From the NCBI GenBank assembly GCA_009268125.1, contig WBOU01000017.1, forward strand, positions 90,242-154,241: a DNA stretch of 64,000 nucleotides. Direction: 5' to 3'. Positions 41,964 to 49,077 of this stretch are shown here, in pieces. The DNA comes from Chloroflexia bacterium SDU3-3. Lineage in GTDB: Bacteria; Chloroflexota; Chloroflexia; Chloroflexales; Roseiflexaceae. The position numbers and the translations under genes are program-made. The notes beneath the pieces are model-generated. The model searched no databases, had not been told where the DNA came from, and saw only the letters and a list, made by a program, of their open reading frames with translations. Numbering within the stretch: position 1 is the stretch's first letter; every line of letters begins with the position of its first letter.

Positions 41964-44657
41964 CTACTCTTGATCGTCTGGAGATTGTTCCATTATGAGG
42001 GTTTCTAAGTTCTTTTGAATAGTATTTGTGACCGGGTGATTTATACTCAGGTGGCATTTCGCAATTGAAAGAGCACGGTAGAGAAGTTTCTGAGCTTCAC
42101 GATTCTTACCAGATAAATACATTAGATCTGCGATTCTGTTTAGAACATATATAATATCTGGGTGATGTGAGCCTAGTTTCTGTTCGAAAATAGTAAGTGC
42201 TTGATCATAATATTTTTGAGCACATGAAAAATTGTTAATTTCTTTGAGTAAATCGGCAATATGCATAATAATACGTGCTGTGTCTGGGTGGTTTATTCCA
42301 TTAGATTTCTTGCTGATATCTAGTGCTCGTATATAGTATTTGTAGGATGTGTCTGTATCATGCATAGTATAAAGTAGAGACGCAAAGTTGCAAAGTAGTT
42401 GTGCTGTTAAAGGATGGTTTATATGTTTGTTTCGTTCTCGTATAATAAGTGCATGTTTATATAATATTTTTGCGTCATCAAATCTGTTTTGAGCTTGGAA
42501 TATAACAGCAATATTTTGGAGATGGGTTGCTATATTTGGGTGGTTCGGGTTAAGTATATGCTTTTCGATGGTATATGATTGTTGATAGAGAGTAAGTGCA
42601 GTATCTATATCTCCTAGGTTTTGTAAAATAACCGCAAGATTGTTAATCGTTTTACTGGTATATGGATGATATATACCCCGGACCTGAATGCAGATTTTAA
42701 CTGCGCGCTCTGCAAACTCCTTTGCTCGTGCATAGTTACCCTGCATTTGAAAGAGGGTAGCTATATTATTCAATGTATTAGCTGTATAGAGATGAGCCTC
42801 TCCAAATAGATGTATATGAATAGTTAACGCTTGTTCGTAAAGTCGATGTGCCATGGTGAAATCCCCCTGGTTGGAAAGCAATGCTGCTAAGTTTCCCAAA
42901 CTTTGCGCCGTTTCACGATGGTTTGGCCCAAGCTCGTGTTTACGAATGCTAAGTGCTCGTTCGTAACATGAACGAGCACGGGTAAGTTCTCCTTGGTCTT
43001 TTAGTAATGATCCAAGGTTGTTCAGAATACTGGCTATAAGGATAAGATGCTTATTAAGATGTGGCTCAAGAAGAGTAAGAGCTTGTGTGAATAACTTATA
43101 GGATTGCTCATATTCTCCTTGCATATGGAGTAGGCGTGCAAGATTATTGAGGCTTGTACTCGTATTCGGGTGATTATGCCCAAAGAGGTGCATTGTTATT
43201 ATAAGACAGTGCTTATAGTATGAGCGAGCAGATGGGTAATTAGCTAATTCCGTTAGGTAGCTCCCCATGATTTGACAAAGTTGTGCTGCTTGTATGTCTT
43301 TTCGTGGTAGTGCTTGATCGGTAACATAGTAAAGGTGTGGTTGAATACAAAGGAGATCATGAGGTCTCGCATGATGGTTGACACTTTCAGCAATAGTAAT
43401 CAGGGTACTTTCTACTGCTTTCTGTGCTGCTTGATATTCTAGGAGCGTTATGGCGGCTTGTACAAAGGTGGCCAGCAAGCGGTGGAGTCGCCATGCGTGC
43501 CCTCCCCCCTCCAGCAGTCCGAGTTCGCCCAGTCGCCGCAGCCCATCCTCTGCATCCCGCAGGTCGGTGCCATCCGGCAGGGTTTGGATGAGGACCTCGG
43601 TTGGGATCGGCTCGCCGGGCGCAAAGCATGCCGCGCGGGCGAGGAGCGTGCGGGCGAGGCGGTCGATGGGGTTGCTGGCATCCAGTCGGTCGTAGCTCAC
43701 ACGGAAGGTGCGGGCCACGTCAAGGTCGTGCCGGGTCGGCGCGGCGGCCAGCCGCTCCAGGCGCTGGGTGAGGGTACCTAGCGGCGCGGCGCGGAGTTGG
43801 GTGAGGTAGTCGGCAAGGGACAGGCGAGGGTAGCGCTGGAGGAAGCTGCCCGCCACGTGGAGCGCGAGCGGGAGGTCGCCAAGCTCGGCGGCCAGAGCGT
43901 CGAGGTGGGGGGCGTTCTCAGCCAGATCGGGTCGGAACTGGCGGAGCAGGGCGATGCTCTGGGCGCGCGGCAGGGTGGCGAGCGGAAAGGTCGGCAGGTG
44001 GCGGGCGGTGCCCCAGTCGTCGCGGCGGCTGGTCACGAGCACGCGGCAGCCGCCGGTGGCGGGGCGGTAGCGGTCGAGCAGGTCCAGGTCCTCGCAGTTG
44101 TCAAAGATGAGCAGGCGGGGCAGCGGCTCCTCCCATATCTGGCGGACGCGCTGCACTTGGTCAGCGAAGGAGAGCGCCTCCCAGGCGGGGAGCTGCATCG
44201 TCCCCCCACAGGCGGCGATCTCGGCCTCGATGCCGCCTGCATCCGCGAGGCTCAGCCAGAACACCCCGCCCAGAAAGAAGGTGCCGTAGCGGTGGGCGAA
44301 CTCGCTCGCGAGCTGGGTCTTACCCATGCCGCCGATGCCGGTGACGGCGGAGACGACGGCGGTCGCGCCGCTCTTCAGCGCGGTGGCGAGCTGGCGCAGC
44401 TCGGCGTCGCGCCCGACAAAGGTCGCGCTGGGCGGGAGCAGCATGCGGTGCGGGGTCGGCAGCGGTGCGGGGGTGGGGATCGGCGCATCCTCGGCGGTGG
44501 GCAGCTGCGCGAGGCGGGCGGTGGCCGCATCAAGCATGCGTTTGCGATCTTCGGGGTCGGCAGGGAGATAGACATTCACATGCGAGCGAATGTTGTTGAT
44601 GGAATGGCTGAGATTGGCGTTGGTATAGTTATCGCCGTCGGTGTAGGTATCGCCCAT
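41964..44657 (-). CDS. NB-ARC/TPR STAND receptor (NLR-like), putative defence sensor
   Basis: 897 residues from the ATG at 44657 (GAAGAGAAAGA site); a TTG 30 bases upstream is less likely. Order: Gly/Asn-rich motif at 1-30 shared with the next gene's product; linker; NB-ARC NTPase at about 75-370 with VGRDAELRQL, Walker A GIGGMGKT at 107-114, Walker B LLIFDNCED near D186, CRVLVTSRR and GDLPLAL; a winged-helix part; then about ten 42-residue TPR units of the kinesin-light-chain type from about 440 (ERALSIRKHELGPNH pattern). Such proteins sense a ligand with the TPRs and oligomerise. The DNA for residues 1 to about 404 is GC-rich, the TPR-coding DNA is distinctly AT-rich, so the gene is a mosaic. 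Confidence 0.85.
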   Translation of the reverse strand: MGDTYTDGDNYTNANLSHSINNIRSHVNVYLPADPEDRKRMLDAATARLAQLPTAEDAPIPTPAPLPTPHRMLLPPSATFVGRDAELRQLATALKSGATAVVSAVTGIGGMGKTQLASEFAHRYGTFFLGGVFWLSLADAGGIEAEIAACGGTMQLPAWEALSFADQVQRVRQIWEEPLPRLLIFDNCEDLDLLDRYRPATGGCRVLVTSRRDDWGTARHLPTFPLATLPRAQSIALLRQFRPDLAENAPHLDALAAELGDLPLALHVAGSFLQRYPRLSLADYLTQLRAAPLGTLTQRLERLAAAPTRHDLDVARTFRVSYDRLDASNPIDRLARTLLARAACFAPGEPIPTEVLIQTLPDGTDLRDAEDGLRRLGELGLLEGGGHAWRLHRLLATFVQAAITLLEYQAAQKAVESTLITIAESVNHHARPHDLLCIQPHLYYVTDQALPRKDIQAAQLCQIMGSYLTELANYPSARSYYKHCLIITMHLFGHNHPNTSTSLNNLARLLHMQGEYEQSYKLFTQALTLLEPHLNKHLILIASILNNLGSLLKDQGELTRARSCYERALSIRKHELGPNHRETAQSLGNLAALLSNQGDFTMAHRLYEQALTIHIHLFGEAHLYTANTLNNIATLFQMQGNYARAKEFAERAVKICIQVRGIYHPYTSKTINNLAVILQNLGDIDTALTLYQQSYTIEKHILNPNHPNIATHLQNIAVIFQAQNRFDDAKILYKHALIIRERNKHINHPLTAQLLCNFASLLYTMHDTDTSYKYYIRALDISKKSNGINHPDTARIIMHIADLLKEINNFSCAQKYYDQALTIFEQKLGSHHPDIIYVLNRIADLMYLSGKNREAQKLLYRALSIAKCHLSINHPVTNTIQKNLETLIMEQSPDDQE

Positions 44658-44718
44658 GGCGCGGTCTTTCTCTTCAGGTGCGTGCAACCCGTTGGGATGG
44701 AGATCACTGCTCTGAACG

Positions 44719-44747
44719 AGTATAGCATAGCGTTTTGGTCGATGGAA
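44719..44747 (-). promoter_or_regulatory. Probable promoter of the receptor cassette
   Basis: On the minus strand, TATACT (44724-44719) is a good -10 box with TTCCAT (44747-44742) 17 bases upstream as a weak -35. The sequence GCTATGCTATACT also contains the GCTATGCT core of the shared promoters. It lies in the 220-base divergent region facing P4. Confidence 0.45.
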
Positions 44748-44797
44748 CCGCTCCTAGTACCCCGGTCCTCTGCTCGCTAGTACCTCCGCCGCCCAGA

Positions 44798-44842
44798 TTG
44801 ACGACTAGGCGGTGTCCACGCCCGTGCCGTTGCCGCTATGCT
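44798..44842 (+). promoter_or_regulatory. Shared promoter element, copy P4
   Basis: Box ATTGACGACTAGGC with TTGACG at 44798-44803, GTCCAC at -35, 17 bases, then TATGCT at 44837-44842. Just upstream, CTAGTACC occurs twice (44753 and 44777 approximately), a word also seen upstream of P5 and, as TAGTAC, in P1 and P2. The first ATG is 37 bases after the -10. Confidence 0.72.
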
Positions 44843-44878
44843 GTGGGGTGAGGGATCAACAGCAGGAGCGAGGACGGC

Positions 44879-47290
44879 ATGTCATGTGACCACAATGCCC
44901 ACGCCTACTACACCGCCGTGGCCGGGGCGGGCAGCCCGGCGGCCATGGCGTTCGGCTCCCCGTCGGCGGCGGTGGCCGCGCTGGAGGAGCTGTTCAAGCT
45001 GGGGCGGAACGGCCCCAGGCCGCCCGCTGAGCAGGCGCTGGCGGCGGCGCAGACCCGCATGCTGTTTGCGCAGATGCAGCGGGCGAACATCCGCCCGCCG
45101 ACCCACAGCGCGCGGGGGCTGCCCAAAACCGATGCGCAGGTGGGGTATGCGCTGGTGCAGCGGACGCTGACGGCGCTGGAGCGGCAGGAGCCGCTGCCGC
45201 CCCAGGCGGCGGCGCTGCTGCGGGCCCAGGAGCGGCAGCGGCTCCTGCGCGGGGTGCAGGCGGACGGGGGCGGGCGGCTGCGCTGCACGGGCTGCGGGCA
45301 GTTCGCCTCGGCGGTGCGGGGCCACGTCTGCCCGCGCACGGCCACGGCGGCGGCGCTGCGGCGCAGCCTGGTGCGGCGGCTGGGCGTGGCCCCCGAGACC
45401 TACCCCGAGACCGCGCTGGCCGCGCTGATCACGGCGGCCCAGACGGGGGCGGTCGCCTTGACCCACTCGGCCACGGGTGAGCTGGTGACGGCCACGCTGG
45501 ACGCGCTGCCCGTGGCGCTGGCCAGCGGGTTCGTGCCCGAGGGGTGGGGTGCGACCGTGCGCACCATCACGCCCGAGGGGCGGGTGCTGGCCGTCCCGCT
45601 GGATGGGGATGCGGCGGCGGGGGATGCGCCACTGCCCGAGGTGCGCAGCGCGCTCGACCCGGCGCTGATGGGCTTGGACGCGCAGTTGCGCACGCGGCGG
45701 GCGGCGGGGCCGGACGCGCTCCAGGCGGACGCGCCGCCCGTCGGGCCGAAGGCGCTGGCGGCGGCCCACGCGCGGCTCCAGGCGGCCATGCAGGACTACG
45801 ACGCCGTGGCCCGCGCCGCCGCCGACTTCGGGCTGGCGCTGGACGCCGACACCCCGATCTTTGGGGCCGGGACGGCGCTGGAGCCGCGTGCGCTGACGGC
45901 GGCGGAGGCGGCCTGGCTGAACCGCCTGACCGGGACGCGCACCTGGCGGGCGGGCGACACGCCCCACCCGGTGGCGGTGGCCATGCTGGGCGACCGCGCG
46001 GCGGCGGACCTGCCCGCAGGCGGCGACGTGCCGCCCGCTGCGCCCGACCCCACCCCCGACCCCGCGCAGGCGCAGTCGCTGGCCTACGGGGCCGACCCCA
46101 GCCAGGCCTATCCGGTGCGCTACCGTGTGGTGGACCTCGACGACCTCATCCCCTCGAACCTCGACAGCGGGGCGATCAACCCGGCCTATGACCCGGCGCT
46201 CCAGCCGCGCCAGCGCGACCGCGCGGCCAGCCAGGCCCAGATCGCCAAGGTCGCCCAAACCCTGACGCCCGACGCACTGCTGACCGACTTCAAGCAGCTC
46301 GACAAGGGCACGCCGATCATCGGCGGGGACGACATGTGTGTGGAGTCGGGGAACGGGCGCGTGCTGGCGCTGCGCAAGGCGCGGGAATCCTTTCCCGCGC
46401 AGTGGGAGAGCTATCAGGACCGGCTGCGGGCGGTGGCGGGCGACTTTGGCATCGACGGGGCGACGCTGGCGGGGATGCGCGCGCCGGTGCTGGTGCGCGA
46501 GCGCGGGCCGGTGGCCGACCGGGCGGCGTTTGCCCGCGAGGCCAACGCGCCGCCGGTCTTGCAGATGTCCACGCTGGAGAACGCGCGGGTGGATGCGCAG
46601 CGGCTGACGGACGCCACGCTGCTGCGGCTCCAGGTGCGCGAGGACCAGAGCATCGACCTCGCGCTGCGGGCCACGGCCAACCGAGGCTTTGTGCGCGACT
46701 TCATGGAGACGCTGCCCGCGAACGAGCGGGCCACGCTGATGCGGGCGGACGGGACGCTCTCCCAGCAGGGCATCTGGCGGATCAAGGCCGCGCTGTTCAC
46801 GCGGGTGTTCCCCGGCGCGGCGGGCGGGCGGCTGGCGGAGACCTTCACCGAGGCCCTCGACTCGACGACACGCAATTTTGAGAGCGCGGTGGCGGGGACG
46901 CTCCCGGCGCTGGTGCGGGCCCAGAGCCGCATCCGCAGCGGCCAGCGGCGGGCCGACCTCGACCTGTCGGCGGATATGGCGGCCTCGCTGGACATGCTGG
47001 CGCGGCTGCGCGAGCAGGAGATGCCGGTGCATGTCTACCTGGAGCAATCGACGATGTTCGACCGCGAGCTGACGCCGCTCCAGGAGGACATGCTGCGGCA
47101 CTTCGACAAGATCGGGCGCACGCCCAAGGCGATCCGGGGCTTTCTGGGGACCTATGCGCAGGCAATCGAGGATGCGCCCGACCCGAGCCAGGAGGATATG
47201 TTCGGCGGCGCGGGCGTGACCAAGGAGCAGTTCTTCGCGCGCCTGGTCGCGCCTGCCGAGACCGCCACCCCCGTGGCGATGTGGAACTAG
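44879..47290 (+). CDS. ddrB-ParB-like protein with MSC/CGQF N-terminal module
   Basis: 803 residues. The N terminus (MSCDHNAHAYYTAV) and residues to about 130 resemble the N-terminal domain of the AAA+ protein at 52741 and the VWA protein at 56148 (for example LPKTDAQVGYALVQRTL against LPKLDACHGYAAVWEAV). A zinc-finger-like motif CTGCGQFASAVRGHVCP sits at C136-C151. Residues about 410-640 match the ddrB-like ParB superfamily domain: YRVVDLDDLIPSN, NPAYDPALQPRQRDR, GTPIIGGDDMCVESGNGRV-LALR. The C-terminal 200 residues are helical. ddrB-like ParB domains occur in large phage and plasmid proteins, probably acting on DNA. It is the first gene behind P4. Function of the combination is unknown. Confidence 0.72.
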   Translation: MSCDHNAHAYYTAVAGAGSPAAMAFGSPSAAVAALEELFKLGRNGPRPPAEQALAAAQTRMLFAQMQRANIRPPTHSARGLPKTDAQVGYALVQRTLTALERQEPLPPQAAALLRAQERQRLLRGVQADGGGRLRCTGCGQFASAVRGHVCPRTATAAALRRSLVRRLGVAPETYPETALAALITAAQTGAVALTHSATGELVTATLDALPVALASGFVPEGWGATVRTITPEGRVLAVPLDGDAAAGDAPLPEVRSALDPALMGLDAQLRTRRAAGPDALQADAPPVGPKALAAAHARLQAAMQDYDAVARAAADFGLALDADTPIFGAGTALEPRALTAAEAAWLNRLTGTRTWRAGDTPHPVAVAMLGDRAAADLPAGGDVPPAAPDPTPDPAQAQSLAYGADPSQAYPVRYRVVDLDDLIPSNLDSGAINPAYDPALQPRQRDRAASQAQIAKVAQTLTPDALLTDFKQLDKGTPIIGGDDMCVESGNGRVLALRKARESFPAQWESYQDRLRAVAGDFGIDGATLAGMRAPVLVRERGPVADRAAFAREANAPPVLQMSTLENARVDAQRLTDATLLRLQVREDQSIDLALRATANRGFVRDFMETLPANERATLMRADGTLSQQGIWRIKAALFTRVFPGAAGGRLAETFTEALDSTTRNFESAVAGTLPALVRAQSRIRSGQRRADLDLSADMAASLDMLARLREQEMPVHVYLEQSTMFDRELTPLQEDMLRHFDKIGRTPKAIRGFLGTYAQAIEDAPDPSQEDMFGGAGVTKEQFFARLVAPAETATPVAMWN

Positions 47291-47385
47291 GCGCTGGCCA
47301 GCGTGGCCAGCGTGAGACATGAGATGACCCATGACCGGGCTGGCCAGCGTGACGGATACCCCCTCTATAGACAAGGAACACGCAG

Positions 47386-47997
47386 ATGACCCCACGTATC
47401 CCCCGCCTCGCGCCGAAGAGCGCGGCGCACGACCCGGCGAGCCTGTCCGCCGCCTTGACCGGATCGGCCACCGGCGCGCTGACGGCCCCGGCCCACCCCT
47501 TCGACCCGACCGTCGGCAGCGGCCTGCGCTGGACGCCCAGCGCACTAGAGCTGTGGCAGCGCGGCACGCGGCAGGACGTGGCCGAGCTGGCCACCGCCTC
47601 CCCGCATGCCTGCTGGGCCACGGCGGCGTTTGTGGATGCTTTCCCGGACGTCACCCACTGGTGGTTTGGCAGCCCGTGGACGCAGCGCGTGCGGGCGACC
47701 ACCCGCACGGCGCTGCCGGAGGGGCGCGGGCTGGCGGTGTGGCTCCAGGCCGCGCTGGAGGACGCCGACGAGCTGCCCTGGGTCATCCTCGCTGGGGGCG
47801 ACCCCGCCGGGCCGCTGCCGGAGTACGCGGGTGGGCCGCAGAACCTGGGGCTGCGCTCGGCGCTGGGCGCGCTGGCGCGGCAGGTGGGGGCGGGGCGCTT
47901 CCCGACCGCGCGCTGGGCGGTCGTGACCAGCCTGATCCCGGCGCGCGAGGTGGTCGGGCTGCTCGACGGCGCGGCGCTGGAGTTGCTCGGGCTCTGA
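47386..47997 (+). CDS. 203-residue protein, paralogue of the one at 60218
   Basis: Starts at ATG 47386 with an AAGGA site. It is soluble, with no signal peptide. Residues about 45-105 (LRWTPSALELWQRGTRQDV; ASPHACWATAAFVDAFPDV; THWWFGSPWTQRVR) align with the 228-residue protein at 60218 (IQYAPGVATLYQGGDAIA; CPTAWAFWYDLAFARVFPQV; QTWWFRSLWTQRAR). The WWF.S.WTQR motif is the core. Each paralogue closes a block that contains MSC/CGQF proteins, so it is probably a partner of that system. I do not recognise a family. Three copies of TGGCCAGCGT lie in the 95 bases before the gene. Confidence 0.68.
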   Translation: MTPRIPRLAPKSAAHDPASLSAALTGSATGALTAPAHPFDPTVGSGLRWTPSALELWQRGTRQDVAELATASPHACWATAAFVDAFPDVTHWWFGSPWTQRVRATTRTALPEGRGLAVWLQAALEDADELPWVILAGGDPAGPLPEYAGGPQNLGLRSALGALARQVGAGRFPTARWAVVTSLIPAREVVGLLDGAALELLGL

Positions 47998-48015
47998 GCG
48001 CAGTACGCAAAAAAG

Positions 48016-48050
48016 ATCACGAAATGTGCTATAGTGCTCCTATTCGTGAT
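48016..48050 (+). promoter_or_regulatory. Dyad operator over the Fic gene promoter
   Basis: ATCACGAA (48016-48023) and TTCGTGAT (48043-48050) form a perfect 8-bp inverted repeat flanking the -10 box TATAGT (48030-48035). A repressor bound here would block the promoter; autoregulation by the Fic protein, which has a C-terminal HTH-like part, is possible. Confidence 0.65.
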
Positions 48051-48078
48051 GGTATTGTGTTGACCACGGGAGACGCCC

Positions 48079-49047
48079 ATGACCCCAGAGATCCGCCTCG
48101 ACCCCCGCCTCGCGCAGCGACTGCATGAGAAGAAGGCGCTGCTTGACCTTCAGCGCCCGCTGTCGCCGACGGTGGTGGCGAAGCTGTACGAGGATCTGCG
48201 CATCCGCCAGACCTACCACTCGAACGCCATCGAGGGCAACACGCTCGACCTGAGCGAGACGCAGCTCGTGGTGGCCGAGGGCATCACCATCGGCGGGCAC
48301 ACAGTGCGCGAGCACCTGGAGGCGATCAACCACGCGGCGGCCTACGGGCGGATGCTGGAGTTGGCGCGGGGCGATGCGTCGCTGGATGCGGCGGCGATCT
48401 GCGAGTTGCATGGGCTGGTGACGCAGGGGCTGGTGGACACGCCCGGCGCGTACCGCCGCGCCGCCGTGTTTATCAGCGGGTCGGAGCACCGCCCGCCGCA
48501 CCATAGCCAGGTGTCGGGGCTGATGGCCGACCTGGTGGCGTGGGTGGCGGGGGATGGGCAGGCGTATGAGCCGGTGCTGCGGGCGGCGCTGACCCACGAG
48601 ATGCTGCTCGCCATCCACCCCTTTGCAGATGGGAATGGGCGCACGGGGCGGCTGGTGCTCAATCTCCAGCTCATGCGCGATGGCTACCCCACGGCGCTGC
48701 TGCTGGCGGGGTGGAGGCCGCGCTACATCCAGGCGATGGAGCGGGCGCACCACGGGCAGTACAGCCCGCTGGCCAACGTGATTGGGCAGGCCGTGGAGGC
48801 AGGGCTGGATATGTTCCTCTCGGCGTGCGCGGATGTGCCGGAGGAACTCCAGCGACCGATCCGGGAGGTGGCCGAGGCGTGCGCGATCGATGGGGACTAC
48901 CTGGGCTGGCTGCTGCGCGAGGGGCGCGTGGCGGGGCAGAAGCGCCGAGGGCGCTGGTACACCTCGGAGGCAGCAGTGCGCCGCTACCAGCGCGAGGTCG
49001 CCGAGGGCGTGGTGCCGAAGGGCCGACCACGGCAGGATGGGGTGTGA
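48079..49047 (+). CDS. Fic-family AMPylase-like protein with N-terminal inhibitory motif
   Basis: 322 residues. The Fic signature is complete: H180 in HPFADGNGRTGR (180-191). The inhibitory helix motif, S48 in SNAIEGN with E52, precedes it, so this is a class II Fic protein that restrains its own activity. The region around 95-110 (GHTVREHLEAINHAAAY) is typical too. The last 70 residues (REVAEACAIDGDYLGWLLR, GRWYTSEAAVRRYQREV) look like a winged-helix DNA-binding part, which agrees with autoregulation through the dyad upstream. Fic enzymes transfer AMP to protein hydroxyls; the target cannot be guessed. No antitoxin gene is needed for this class. Confidence 0.9.
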   Translation: MTPEIRLDPRLAQRLHEKKALLDLQRPLSPTVVAKLYEDLRIRQTYHSNAIEGNTLDLSETQLVVAEGITIGGHTVREHLEAINHAAAYGRMLELARGDASLDAAAICELHGLVTQGLVDTPGAYRRAAVFISGSEHRPPHHSQVSGLMADLVAWVAGDGQAYEPVLRAALTHEMLLAIHPFADGNGRTGRLVLNLQLMRDGYPTALLLAGWRPRYIQAMERAHHGQYSPLANVIGQAVEAGLDMFLSACADVPEELQRPIREVAEACAIDGDYLGWLLREGRVAGQKRRGRWYTSEAAVRRYQREVAEGVVPKGRPRQDGV

Positions 49048-49064
49048 GTACCACACCCCATCCT
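49034..49064. terminator. Bidirectional terminator between Fic and AIPR genes
   Basis: Perfect 13-bp stem AGGATGGGGTGTG / CACACCCCATCCT with a five-base loop, overlapping the Fic stop codon; the convergent AIPR gene ends 14 bases away. Confidence 0.75.
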
Positions 49065-49077
49065 ATGTTCTCTGGCT

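Noticed and set aside
43797..44780. Long plus-strand open frame opposite the NB-ARC domain
   Set aside because: It is antisense to conserved NB-ARC motifs, has Gly/Ala/Arg-rich composition and no ribosome site. A GC-rich shadow.
47331..48128. Alternative long plus-strand frame over the 203-residue gene
   Set aside because: Gly/Arg-rich shadow; the frame at 47386 has a ribosome site and a paralogue at 60218.
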